Assembly (NCBI GenBank): GCA_031260295.1
Contig: JAIRKE010000035.1
Coordinates: forward strand, 45,166 to 109,165
DNA length: 64,000 nucleotides
Origin: Azonexus sp.
GTDB lineage: Bacteria > Pseudomonadota > Gammaproteobacteria > Burkholderiales > Rhodocyclaceae
Direction: 5' to 3'
Every line of letters begins with the position of its first letter. Positions within the stretch are counted from its first letter, which is position 1. The position numbers and the translations under genes are program-made. Under the pieces are notes generated by a model, which was given only the letters and a program-made list of their open reading frames with translations, was not told the DNA's origin and ran no database searches. This document shows, piece after piece, positions 1 to 8,424 of the stretch.

Positions 1-1
1 T

Positions 2-262
2 TCGCGCAAAAAACTGGCCGACGCCGAGGTGTACCGGCTCGATCAGGTCGGCAAGGTCAACAGCGAACAACTGGCCCGCGAAGGCGCGATCATCACCAAG
101 AACCCGCTGCTCATCCAGAAAACCCTGGCCGAAAAACTCTCCGACAAAGTGCAGGTCATCATCGCGCCGCCGGGGACGAATGGGCGGTTTATCGGGGAGA
201 ATTTGATCGGGCGGATTTCTGGCGATCAAGCGGGGAACAACGCCGCCGAGGAGGACAACTGA
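2..262 (+). CDS. SPFH/band 7-type membrane protein, C-terminal fragment
   Basis: The reading frame is already open at the left edge, so only the last 86 codons are present. The tail contains LIQKTLAEKLSDKVQVIIAP followed by a glycine-containing segment and an acidic end. This resembles the end of prohibitin/stomatin (SPFH) proteins, where a coiled-coil arm precedes a short helix. Such proteins scaffold membrane microdomains or proteases. The family call rests on this short C-terminus only, so it is tentative. The next gene is separated by about 130 bp and appears to be independently transcribed. Confidence 0.5.
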   Translation, partial: SRKKLADAEVYRLDQVGKVNSEQLAREGAIITKNPLLIQKTLAEKLSDKVQVIIAPPGTNGRFIGENLIGRISGDQAGNNAAEEDN

Positions 263-396
263 TTGCCAAGGCGGCTCACGCGAAGTCGTGAAGCCGCGAA
301 GGTAAGGCTGTTCTTCGTGGCTTCGCGTGAATCATGTATTCGTGACCCCATCCCTCTACGTCGAAGAATGTGTTTCAACTTCAAGGAATTGTCATC

Positions 397-1887
397 ATGA
401 ACACTATCGCTAACGCCCGATTTTTACGGCTTACGCTGTTGACGGGTCTGCTGGCTGGCTGCGCCTTGCCCGCGCTGGCGCAGACGGCGTATGTGAATGC
501 CAAGGGTGAGCAACATGCATCGCCCGTGACAGCCACCGCGCTGATCGGCGGCGAAGTGACCACGCTGGAAACCGGCTGGTATTTGTGTAATGGGTCAATC
601 AACTACACCGGCACTATCACCATCAGCGGTGACGTGAACCTGATCCTTGGCGACGGCTGCGATATGCGCGTAACCGGCAGCAAAGACAACGCTGGCATCA
701 ACGTCACCGGCTCGAACAGTCTGACGATCACGGCATCAGCCAACAGCAGCGGAAAGCGCTTGCTGATAGCCCATGCTGGCGTCGAGAGCAATGGCGCGGG
801 CATCGGCGGTGGTCGCGAACGCGAAAACGGTGGCGTCATCACCATCAACGGCGGCACGATTATTGCCACCGGCGGCTACGGTGTCGGCGCTCTCGGTCCG
901 GGCATTGGTGGCGGCCCCCGCAGCAATGGCGGCGCGATCACCATCAATAACGGCATGGTCATTGCCACCAGCGGCGATGGCTACGGCGCTAAAGGTACAG
1001 GTATTGGTTGTGGCTATGAAGGCAGCGACGGCACGATCACCATCAACGGCGGCACAGTCCACGCCATCAGCGGCATCAACTCCCCCCGTTTTGGTGGCGG
1101 AGCAGGCATCGGTGGCTGCTACGGTAATGGCAGCACGATCACCATTCACGGCGGTACGGTTGATGCCCGCGGTGGCTCCAGCAGGGGGCCGGGTATCGGC
1201 GGCGGCGGTACGGTCACTGTTCGTGGCGGCACGGTCAATGCTGCTGGCGGAATTGGTGGCGAAGCAGGCATCGTTGCCAGCGTGGTCAACATCTATGGCG
1301 GTACGGTTAATGCCAACGGTGGCTCCAGTGAGGCAGGTATCAGCGGTGGCACGATCACTATCCATGGCGGCACGATCAATGCTGCCGGCGGAAACGGGGG
1401 CGCGGGTATCGGTGGCAGCGGCGCTGTTTTTGGCAACACGGGCAGCAACGCGGGCACGATCATCATCGCCACTTCCAGTAAGGTGCTGGCCAAGGGCGGT
1501 GAGGCAAACTCCTGGAACGGACTCGGTGCAGGCGCGGCCATCGGCCAAGGCGGTTACCGCAACGGCGAATCGGGCGCAGGTATCCGCCCCATCCCAAAGC
1601 TTGCAGATACGGCAGTGGTTGCAGGCGGCAATGCCGCGTTTCGAGTGAACGTGAAGACCACCGGAAAACCCGCACCCAAGCTCGCCTACCAATGGCAACA
1701 GTCCACCGACGGCGGCGAAAACTGGTCATCCTTGACAGGCGCAACACGCGCCATCCTGAAGATGTCCGGCGTCACCGCCCGCATGAACGGCTATCTGTAT
1801 CGCTGTGTGGTGACAGTTACAGGCATCGGCGAAAAATCCTCCATCACCTACACCACCGACTCCGCCCGCCTGACCGTGCGCCAGTAA
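397..1887 (+). CDS. Secreted glycine-rich tandem-repeat protein with Ig-like C-terminal domain
   Basis: Predicted extracytoplasmic protein of 496 residues. The start at 397 (MNTIANARF) has an AGGA box about 10 bases upstream; an in-frame ATG at 370 lacks one. A signal peptide ends at either LLAGC (lipobox-like) or ALA-Q, so lipoprotein versus soluble export is unresolved. From about residue 135 to 390 it contains roughly eight imperfect units built on T(I/V)TI-x-GGT(I/V)-x-A-x-GG followed by GIGGG, a pattern expected to form a beta-helix-like stack. The last ~95 residues contain YQWQQSTDGGENW and YLYRCVVT, typical of an immunoglobulin-like fold in surface proteins. Ligand and role are unknown; adhesion or matrix binding is only a guess. 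It stands alone between unrelated genes. Confidence 0.7.
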   Translation: MNTIANARFLRLTLLTGLLAGCALPALAQTAYVNAKGEQHASPVTATALIGGEVTTLETGWYLCNGSINYTGTITISGDVNLILGDGCDMRVTGSKDNAGINVTGSNSLTITASANSSGKRLLIAHAGVESNGAGIGGGRERENGGVITINGGTIIATGGYGVGALGPGIGGGPRSNGGAITINNGMVIATSGDGYGAKGTGIGCGYEGSDGTITINGGTVHAISGINSPRFGGGAGIGGCYGNGSTITIHGGTVDARGGSSRGPGIGGGGTVTVRGGTVNAAGGIGGEAGIVASVVNIYGGTVNANGGSSEAGISGGTITIHGGTINAAGGNGGAGIGGSGAVFGNTGSNAGTIIIATSSKVLAKGGEANSWNGLGAGAAIGQGGYRNGESGAGIRPIPKLADTAVVAGGNAAFRVNVKTTGKPAPKLAYQWQQSTDGGENWSSLTGATRAILKMSGVTARMNGYLYRCVVTVTGIGEKSSITYTTDSARLTVRQ

Positions 1888-1927
1888 TCGCATCCACGGC
1901 CTCCATTCATTTTCAAGAGGTTCCCCC

Positions 1928-3379
1928 ATGCTCGAACTCCTCCTCACCCTCGCCATCGTCACCCAAGACCAAATCCCCCTGCGCGGCGCACCGGAAGAAA
2001 ACGCGCCTCGCCATGCCGTGCTGACGCAGGGCGACACGCTGGAAGTGCGCGGTGTCAAGGGCGATTATCTTCAGGTTTACGACCATCGGCGCGAGCGCGC
2101 CGGTTACATCCTGGCGACGCAAGCCGCCGAGTACCAACTCGATGCCAAGACCGCGCCCAAGTTGCTGGCGGTGGCGGAATTTCTCGCCGACCAGCCCGGC
2201 AGCGAAGCTCTGGGTATCGCCTACAGCGCCGCCTTTCTCAAGGCCACGCCGGCCGAGATGATCGACGCCAATGCCTTCGCGGCGCTGGGGCGTATGGCCG
2301 ACCGGCTGGCCTGGCGCGCTTCCCGCGTCACGCCAGGCAACGAAAAAGCGGCGCAACTCGTTTCCGCCCATATGGAAACCGCCGCCAACACCGGCGTCGC
2401 ATTTTACAGCGTCGAGCGCAACGACAAGATGACGCTTTGCTACGACGGCGATGCCTGGCGGCATGTCATGGCCTTGCCCGCCAGTCCCGAACAGAAGGTC
2501 GAAGCGGCGCTGTCGCTGACCCGGCACGAATGCGTCAAAGCCGACCTGCTGCCTTCCCAGCGGCTGGAAGCCGACCTTCAGCGCGCCGCCACGCTGGGCC
2601 GCGTGCTGGACGATGGGGCCAAGGGCGGTGATTTGCCCGAGCACCTGAAGAATCGCCTGAAAATCCGTGCCGCCGGCGTCTGGGCCGGCATCGCTCACGA
2701 ACAAAGCATGAAGGACGGCAGCGATGCCGCCGCCGTGATCAAAGCCGGGCAGACGGCGCAAACTCTGCTCGCCGGCATCGACAAAAACGCGCTGACCGCC
2801 AGCGACCGCGCCGCCTGGAACGTCGCCGCCATCCGCGTCGGCGCATCGCGCTGGGCGGCGCAGCCGCAAACATTGGCCCAGCCCGGCAAAGGACGGCCCG
2901 GCATTGCGCTCGCTGCGGGCGACAAGCCGGGGCAGACCTGCGTCAAAGTGATCGCGGCGGAAGGTGGCAAAACCGCGCCGGACGCCGCCGCGCACTGCAC
3001 CTTCGGCCACATCTGGACGGCCTCTCTCGCCGTCAGCCCGGATGGCAAGTTCATGACCCTGGCCGTGCAGCCGCTGAATACCTGGCGCGAGCTATGGGTC
3101 TTCCGCCAGGAGCCGGATGGCTGGCAACTCGACATCGTGCCCCCCGCCACCGACAACCCCGAACTCGGCTACATCGAATTCGCCGGCTGGGTTCCCGGCA
3201 ACAAACAGATGCTCGTCGCCCGCGAAACCGTGGCGGGCTGCCAAGCCAAAACCAGCTTTGAACTCTGGAACCGCAGCACCCTGAGCATCGAGCGCCGAGC
3301 CGACAAACCCGGCAACCTGAGTACGTTCTACCGCTGGCAAGACCCGGCGTGGAAGGGCGGGACGGTGGCGGTACGGTGA
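1928..3379 (+). CDS. Hypothetical protein with N-terminal SH3-like segment
   Basis: A 483-residue protein that I do not recognise as a named family. The start has an AAGAGG ribosome-binding site eight bases upstream. After a short hydrophobic N-terminus (MLELLLTLAIVTQ), residues about 15-65 read like a bacterial SH3 domain: initial IPLR, a turn, then GDTLEVRGVKGDYLQVYDH. The middle is helical and alanine-rich with scattered cysteines, and the C-terminal ~140 residues (ISPDGKF-like: VSPDGKFMTLAVQPL) resemble a beta-propeller blade or a beta-rich lobe. The short hydrophobic start suggests export but is weak as a signal peptide. It lies 40 bp downstream of the repeat protein, so the two may be co-transcribed. 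Confidence 0.6.
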   Translation: MLELLLTLAIVTQDQIPLRGAPEENAPRHAVLTQGDTLEVRGVKGDYLQVYDHRRERAGYILATQAAEYQLDAKTAPKLLAVAEFLADQPGSEALGIAYSAAFLKATPAEMIDANAFAALGRMADRLAWRASRVTPGNEKAAQLVSAHMETAANTGVAFYSVERNDKMTLCYDGDAWRHVMALPASPEQKVEAALSLTRHECVKADLLPSQRLEADLQRAATLGRVLDDGAKGGDLPEHLKNRLKIRAAGVWAGIAHEQSMKDGSDAAAVIKAGQTAQTLLAGIDKNALTASDRAAWNVAAIRVGASRWAAQPQTLAQPGKGRPGIALAAGDKPGQTCVKVIAAEGGKTAPDAAAHCTFGHIWTASLAVSPDGKFMTLAVQPLNTWRELWVFRQEPDGWQLDIVPPATDNPELGYIEFAGWVPGNKQMLVARETVAGCQAKTSFELWNRSTLSIERRADKPGNLSTFYRWQDPAWKGGTVAVR

Positions 3380-3465
3380 TGCGCCATGACAGGTTGTTCA
3401 AAAACACGGAACGCGATAATCATGGGTTCCTCGCCCTGTCCCACCCTTTTTAGAAAGCGCCGGAA

Positions 3466-3969
3466 ATGAAATCACTTCTTCTACTGCTGGCCGCGGCTCT
3501 CTTTTCTTTGCCGGCGTCGGCAGAATGTACCGTCGTAACCATCTCGCACTCCTCGGCCAATCTATATCTTGGTATAGATACGCATTGCGTTGATCGGGAA
3601 ACAATTTCCTTCACCAAAAAACCTGTTTATGAAAAAGGCAAAGATGGCGGAAAATATTTAACAAATGCAGACAACCTGATTGAATACCAGCTCAGGGAGG
3701 AATGTACGTGGAAAGGCCAGCCAGGAGACGATGCAATGCGGTCACTGCTGGATTGGAAAATCCTTTCTTGCCACCCAAAAGGCCGCACGCCACTGGCCGG
3801 TGCAACCTATAAGCTGAAAGCTGGCACGAAGTATGTGAAGTACGATGAGTGCGGAGAAAAACTGAAAAAACCTGAAAAGGTGAAATTCTGGCAATACGTT
3901 TGCGTATCCGGGTGCAAGAAAAAAGGCGTACCCGCCAGATTGGACGTGCCGTGGGGCTACTGTGATTAG
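3466..3969 (+). CDS. Hypothetical secreted cysteine-rich protein
   Basis: A 167-residue protein of unknown function. The first 20 residues (MKSLLLLLAAALFSLPASAE) form a clear signal peptide with signal peptidase I cleavage after ASA. The mature part is lysine-rich and has about ten cysteines, several spaced as likely disulfide pairs (CTVV, CVDR, CTWK, CHPK, CGEK, CVSGCKKK). A GGAA box precedes the start. The base composition is visibly more AT-rich than its neighbours, which together with its position beside a toxin-antitoxin pair suggests acquisition by transfer. No domain is recognised. Confidence 0.6.
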   Translation: MKSLLLLLAAALFSLPASAECTVVTISHSSANLYLGIDTHCVDRETISFTKKPVYEKGKDGGKYLTNADNLIEYQLREECTWKGQPGDDAMRSLLDWKILSCHPKGRTPLAGATYKLKAGTKYVKYDECGEKLKKPEKVKFWQYVCVSGCKKKGVPARLDVPWGYCD

Positions 3970-3996
3970 CAATCACGCTCGACAGAGTGGGATGTC

Positions 3997-4024
3997 TTGA
4001 CATTGTCCGACGCTTCGTTACGAT
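3997..4024 (+). promoter_or_regulatory. Sigma70-type promoter of the TA operon, possibly leaderless
   Basis: A perfect -35 TTGACA (3997-4002) and a -10 TACGAT (4019-4024) are separated by 16 bp. Transcription would start about 6-7 bases after the -10, at or next to the antitoxin ATG (4031), and no Shine-Dalgarno sequence precedes that ATG. This predicts a leaderless mRNA. The antitoxin probably binds here for autoregulation, which is usual for this TA class but not shown by the sequence. Confidence 0.6.
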
Positions 4025-4030
4025 GAAACT

Positions 4031-4321
4031 ATGACCACGCACGCCAACCGTACCGAAAAACTCGACCTTCGCCTGACGGCGCAGGCCAAGCACACCTTGG
4101 TCGCCGCCGCTCGGGCGCAGCGCCGCTCGTTGAGCGAGTTCGTGCTGGAAAGCGCCCTTGTCCGGGCGGAGGAAGCCCTTGCCGACCGTCGCGTGTTCCA
4201 ACTTCCTCCCGAAAAGTGGGAAGCCTTTGTTGCCGCCCTGGATGCTCCGCCGCGCGACTTGCCCCGCCTGCGCGAGCTTCTGCGGAAGCCGGGCGTCTTT
4301 TCGGGCGACGGGCGGGCGTGA
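4031..4321 (+). CDS. DUF1778/TacA-type antitoxin (ribbon-helix-helix)
   Basis: A 96-residue protein with the layout of DUF1778 antitoxins. An N-terminal ribbon-helix-helix DNA-binding segment (KLDLRLTAQAKHTLVAAARA) is followed by the characteristic SLSEFVLESAL, and the C-terminal tail (FQLPPEKWEAFVAALDAPP) is the part that wraps the partner acetyltransferase toxin. By family knowledge it neutralises the toxin and represses its own promoter. Its TGA overlaps the GTG of the toxin (GTGA), giving translational coupling. No Shine-Dalgarno is visible before the ATG, in line with the close promoter. Confidence 0.85.
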   Translation: MTTHANRTEKLDLRLTAQAKHTLVAAARAQRRSLSEFVLESALVRAEEALADRRVFQLPPEKWEAFVAALDAPPRDLPRLRELLRKPGVFSGDGRA

Positions 4322-4812
4322 GCGGTTTTCGGATCGAAAAACTCCATCGCCGCCATGCGGTAGAAACGTTCGATTGCGGCGAGGAGGCGCTGAACCGCTT
4401 TCTGGTTCGCTTTGCCCTCGCCAACCAGATGGCGAACGCCTCGCAAACCTATGTCGGCCTGGCCGATGACGATGCCATCGTGGGCTTTTACACGCTCGCC
4501 GTCGGCGAGGTGCGCCATGAGGAAGCGCCGGGGCGCTTGACCAAAGGTCTTGCCCGGCATGCCGTGCCGATCATGTTGCTGGCCCGGCTTGGCGTCAGCG
4601 TGCGGCGGCAAGGCGGTGGAATCGGCGCGGGACTGTTGCGGGACGCTATTCTGCGCACCTTGCAGGTAGCCGACATTGCCGGCGTTCGCGCGCTCGCGGT
4701 GCATGCCAAGAACGAAGCGGCGCGCTCGTTCTACGAGCGTTTCGATTTTCTCCCCTCGCCCACCGATCCGCTGCACCTGTTCGCGCTCATCAAGGATTTG
4801 CGCAGCCTCTAG
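4318..4812 (+). CDS. GNAT acetyltransferase toxin (TacT-like)
   Basis: A 164-residue GNAT-family N-acetyltransferase. In known TacAT pairs this class acetylates the amino group of aminoacyl-tRNAs and blocks translation. The GTG at 4318 was chosen because it overlaps the antitoxin stop and yields the normal family start SGFRIEKLHRRH; longer upstream frames run inside the antitoxin gene. Visible motifs are FDCGEEALNRFL (N-terminal helix), the acetyl-CoA pyrophosphate loop RRQGGGIGAGLL, and a C-terminal SFYERFDF with the conserved tyrosine. Partner and order (antitoxin first) match the family. Confidence 0.87.
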   Translation: MSGFRIEKLHRRHAVETFDCGEEALNRFLVRFALANQMANASQTYVGLADDDAIVGFYTLAVGEVRHEEAPGRLTKGLARHAVPIMLLARLGVSVRRQGGGIGAGLLRDAILRTLQVADIAGVRALAVHAKNEAARSFYERFDFLPSPTDPLHLFALIKDLRSL

Positions 4813-4864
4813 GCTGGCGGCGGCACTATCGGGCGCTTCCGGGGAGCACGAGGCCGAGCAATGT

Positions 4865-5010
4865 CTACTAATTTGACTAAAGATTAGTAGGCATTGCCAA
4901 GCTGCATTCGCTGATCGAGGAATCGATCACCTCCAGCCAACTCGGATGCCTTCGTATTACACGCCGCCGAAAATCTGGCCGAACGTTTTCAAAGCCTGAA
5001 TCGGGCCTGA
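4865..5010 (+). pseudogene. Inverted repeat and decayed coding remnant between the TA pair and pepN
   Basis: The 260-bp gap after the toxin holds no intact gene. An 8-bp perfect inverted repeat, CTACTAAT / ATTAGTAG (4865-4872 and 4883-4890), could be an operator or a weak hairpin. Immediately after, two short stretches in different frames look coding: 4902-4943 (LHSLIEESITSSQL) and 4942-5007 (SDAFVLHAAENLAERFQSLNRA, stop at 5008-5010). Joined by a single indel they would give the tail of one protein, so this may be a truncated, frameshifted gene. The family is not recognised, and the case is weak. Confidence 0.3.
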
Positions 5011-5075
5011 GCATTCCGCGCCGCTCGCGCTGGCGACGGGTATCATCGGGCGCTTTTGCAATCCTTGCCTGAACC

Positions 5076-7685
5076 ATGAAAACCGATACCCCGCCGACCA
5101 TTTACCTGAAGGACTACACCCCGCCCGCCTGGCTGATCGACACGGTCGATCTCGACTTCGCCATTGGCGACGAGGCCACGGTCGTGACCGCCACGCTGGC
5201 GGTGCGGCGTAATTTGGCGGTAGCGATCCAGCCGTTGGCGCTCGATGGCGAGGAACTGGAAACGCTGGCGGTGCGGGTCGACGGCCAGCCGGCGGCCTAT
5301 GAATTGACGCCCACCACGCTGACCCTCGCCGATCTGCCGGAACGCTTCACGCTGCAAACCGTGGTGCGCATCCATCCCGACCGGAATACCCGGCTGTCCG
5401 GCCTTTATCGTTCGCGCGACGGCTATTTCACGCAATGCGAGGCGCAGGGGTTTCGCCGCATCGCCTGGTTTCTCGACCGGCCGGACGTGATGTCCGCCTA
5501 TACGGTAACGCTGCATGCCGAGCGGGCGCGCTTTCCGGTGCTGCTGGCCAATGGCAATCCGGTCGCCAGCGGCGAGGCGGCGGATGGCCGGCATTGGGCG
5601 AAATGGGCCGATCCGTTCCGCAAGCCGGCCTATCTGTTCGCCGTCGTCGCCGGCCGGCTCGACGTGCTGCGCGACAGCTTCCGCACCGCTTCCGGCCGCG
5701 AGGTGCAGCTGGCCATTTACGTCGAGCCGGGCAAGCTCGACCAATGCCCGCATGCGATGGCCGCCCTGAAGAAGTCGATGCGCTGGGACGAAGAGCGTTT
5801 CGGCCTGGAATGCGATCTCGACCATTACATGATCGTCGCCGTCGGCGATTTCAACATGGGGGCGATGGAGAACAAGGGGCTCAACATCTTCAACACCAAG
5901 TACGTGCTGGCCCGGCCCGACGTGGCGACCGACAGCGATTTCGAGAATATCGACCGTGTCGTCGCCCACGAGTATTTCCACAACTGGACGGGCAATCGCG
6001 TCACTTGCCGCGACTGGTTCCAGTTGTCGCTGAAGGAAGGGCTGACCGTGTTCCGCGATCAGGAATTCGGCGCCGATTTGCATAACCGCCAAACCGCCCG
6101 CATCCGCGAGGTGCGCGGCCTGCGCGCCGCGCAATTCCCCGAGGACGCCGGGCCGATGGCGCATCCGGTGCGTCCGGCTTCCTACATCGAGATCAACAAC
6201 TTCTATACCGCCACGGTTTATGAGAAGGGCGCGGAAGTCATCCGCATGATGCAGACCTTGATCGGCCGCGACGCCTTCCGTGCCGGCATGGATGAATATT
6301 TCCGCCGTCACGACGGGCAGGCGGTAACGTGCGAGCATTTTGTCGCCGCGATGGCGGCAGCCTCGGGCTTCGACTTCACGCAATTCATGCGCTGGTACCA
6401 GCAGCCGGGGACGCCGCAGGTTGCCGTCACCGGCCATTGGGATGCTGAGCGGCGCAGTTACACGCTGACCTGCACGCAGTCCAACCCGCGCGCCCGCGAC
6501 GACGCGCCCTACTTAATCCCCCTGCGCGTCGCGCTGCTTGCCGGCGATGGCAGCCTGCTGCCGGGGAGCGAGCGCTTGCTGCAATTGAGCGCCACGACGC
6601 AATCCTTCGTTTTCGAGGACATCGCCGCCCAGCTAACGCCATCCTTGATGCGCGATTTCTCGGCCCCGGTGACGCTCGATTTCGCCTACACGGCCGAGGA
6701 ATTAACCCTGCTGCTGGCCCATGAACCCGATCCGTTCAACGCTTGGGAAGCCGGCCAACGGCTGGCGACGCGGCTAATTCTCGATGCTGCCGCAGCCATC
6801 GCCGCCGGCCGCTCGCCGGTCTGGCCGGACAGCTTCGCTGCTGCCGCCCGCCGCCTGCTGCAAACCCAGCAGCAGCGCGGCGCGGCCTTCGTCGCCGAGG
6901 CGCTGACCTTGCCCGGCGAAACGACGCTGGCCGAGATGCTCGACCCGGTCGATCCCGACGCCCTGCATGCTGCCCGCGATGGCTTGCGCCGGCATCTGGC
7001 CGAGCGGCTCGAAGGCGAGTTTTCCAGCCTTTATGCCGACCTGGCGATCACCGAAGCCTACGCCCCGAGCAGCGAACAGGCTGGCCGGCGGGCGCTGCGC
7101 AACCTGTGCCTCTCCTACCTGCTCGAACTCGACACGCCGGCCATACGGCAACTAGCGCTGCGGCAATTGCGCAACGCCGACAACATGACCGACCAGTTCG
7201 CCGCGCTGGCCGGGCTGGCTAACATCCAGGCCGCCGATTGCGCCGAGCGCGACGCGGCACTGGCCGATTTCTACGCCCAATGGCGGAACGAGGCGCTGGT
7301 CGTCGACAAGTGGCTGACCGCGCAATCGACCAGCCGGCGGTCGGATACCCTGGCCACGGTCAAGGCGCTGAGCGCCCACCCGGCCTTCGATCCCGGCAAC
7401 CCGAACAAGATTTATGCGCTGATTCGCGCTTTCGGCGCCAATCTGGCATGCTTCAACGCCGCCGACGGCAGCGGTTACGCCTTCATGGCCGAGCAGATTC
7501 TGGCGCTGCACGAGCGCAACCCGCAGGTTGCTTCCCGCCTCGCCCGCTGCTTCGACCGCTGGCAAAAGTTCGACGCTGGCCGCCAGACGCATGCCCGCGC
7601 CGCGCTGGAACGCATCCGCGACCACGCCGGCCTGTCGCGCGACGTTCTGGAGGTGGTCGGCCGCGCCCTGAGCAATGCCGCCTGA
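5076..7685 (+). CDS. pepN: Aminopeptidase N (M1 family zinc metallopeptidase)
   Basis: An 869-residue cytoplasmic aminopeptidase that removes N-terminal residues from peptides during intracellular protein turnover. The length matches bacterial PepN. Landmarks are the substrate-anchoring GAMEN at residues 262-266, the zinc motif HEYFH at 298-302 with the third zinc ligand in the downstream LKEGLTVFRDQEF, and the family start YLKDYTPPAW. The C-terminal half is the helical PepN-type domain. No good Shine-Dalgarno is seen before the ATG, but the start agrees with homologues. It is separated from the TA pair by a degenerate region and seems monocistronic. Confidence 0.96.
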   Translation: MKTDTPPTIYLKDYTPPAWLIDTVDLDFAIGDEATVVTATLAVRRNLAVAIQPLALDGEELETLAVRVDGQPAAYELTPTTLTLADLPERFTLQTVVRIHPDRNTRLSGLYRSRDGYFTQCEAQGFRRIAWFLDRPDVMSAYTVTLHAERARFPVLLANGNPVASGEAADGRHWAKWADPFRKPAYLFAVVAGRLDVLRDSFRTASGREVQLAIYVEPGKLDQCPHAMAALKKSMRWDEERFGLECDLDHYMIVAVGDFNMGAMENKGLNIFNTKYVLARPDVATDSDFENIDRVVAHEYFHNWTGNRVTCRDWFQLSLKEGLTVFRDQEFGADLHNRQTARIREVRGLRAAQFPEDAGPMAHPVRPASYIEINNFYTATVYEKGAEVIRMMQTLIGRDAFRAGMDEYFRRHDGQAVTCEHFVAAMAAASGFDFTQFMRWYQQPGTPQVAVTGHWDAERRSYTLTCTQSNPRARDDAPYLIPLRVALLAGDGSLLPGSERLLQLSATTQSFVFEDIAAQLTPSLMRDFSAPVTLDFAYTAEELTLLLAHEPDPFNAWEAGQRLATRLILDAAAAIAAGRSPVWPDSFAAAARRLLQTQQQRGAAFVAEALTLPGETTLAEMLDPVDPDALHAARDGLRRHLAERLEGEFSSLYADLAITEAYAPSSEQAGRRALRNLCLSYLLELDTPAIRQLALRQLRNADNMTDQFAALAGLANIQAADCAERDAALADFYAQWRNEALVVDKWLTAQSTSRRSDTLATVKALSAHPAFDPGNPNKIYALIRAFGANLACFNAADGSGYAFMAEQILALHERNPQVASRLARCFDRWQKFDAGRQTHARAALERIRDHAGLSRDVLEVVGRALSNAA

Positions 7686-7823
7686 AACCGATATCCTGAC
7701 AAAAACATCGCCCGTCCCCGACAAAGAACGAGACAAATGTCTCTGGCATTTTCACGATAGCTGCCAGATTCCGCGCCGGCGGTTATACTTGCCGGCGGCA
7801 TTGCCAACGCCGAAGGAAGAATC

Positions 7824-8366
7824 ATGGGAATATTCGCTCAGTTACAAGCCCTGTTCCGTACCCCGCCGCCCGCTCCAACCGCGCCGCCGAAGATCGCGAC
7901 AAGCCTGGCCCCGCTTGGCGAGGAGCGTCGCCAACGGCCCCGCCTCAATGCCCGCGAAGGCACGCGGGTGCTGATTATCGACGACTCCAAGACCATCCTC
8001 ACGGTGCTGCGGAAATTCCTGCGCTCGGCCGGCTATGAAACCGCCGAGGCGCTGGACGCCGAATCGGGTCTGGCCAGCCTGCCCAGCCAGCGCCCGGAAT
8101 TGATCTTCCTCGACATCGTGCTGCCCGGCATGAACGGCTTCGCCGCCTTGCGCGCCATCCGCCGCGATCCGACAACGCGCGACATCCCGGTCATCATGAT
8201 GAGCGGCAACGAGCAAGCCATGGAACAGTTCTTCGGCAGCCGCATCGGCGCCGACGATTTCATGAAGAAGCCTTTTTCACGCCAGGAAATGTTTTTCCAC
8301 ATCGAGCGCCTGCTCGACGACCAGCAGATTCCGCGCCGCGCCGCCACGCGCCACGCCGAGACATAG
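7824..8366 (+). CDS. CheY-like response regulator (PilG/PilH type)
   Basis: A 180-residue single-domain response regulator with an extra N-terminal ~50 residues rich in proline and alanine. The receiver domain begins at VLIIDDSKTILTVLRKFL (acidic pair DD), has the phospho-acceptor aspartate in LIFLDIVLPGMNGF, the switch threonine position replaced by serine in VIMMSGNE, and the conserved lysine in DDFMKKPFS. No output domain is present. The sequence style is like twitching-motility regulators PilG/PilH, but no pil genes are nearby, so the pathway is unknown. A GGAAG box precedes the ATG. Confidence 0.8.
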   Translation: MGIFAQLQALFRTPPPAPTAPPKIATSLAPLGEERRQRPRLNAREGTRVLIIDDSKTILTVLRKFLRSAGYETAEALDAESGLASLPSQRPELIFLDIVLPGMNGFAALRAIRRDPTTRDIPVIMMSGNEQAMEQFFGSRIGADDFMKKPFSRQEMFFHIERLLDDQQIPRRAATRHAET

Positions 8367-8424
8367 CCGGAACCCGCCGCCAGGCGGCCGCTACCGCTGC
8401 GACGGCGAACACCCCGGAGAAGTC

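Noticed and set aside
736-1698. Long open frame antisense to the glycine-rich repeat gene
   Set aside because: It mirrors the repeat structure of the sense gene, has no ribosome-binding site and no sensible protein features. The long frames here arise from the skewed codon use of glycine repeats.
5043-6437. 464-codon open frame antisense to pepN
   Set aside because: High-GC antisense shadow; the sense strand carries unmistakable M1 peptidase motifs.
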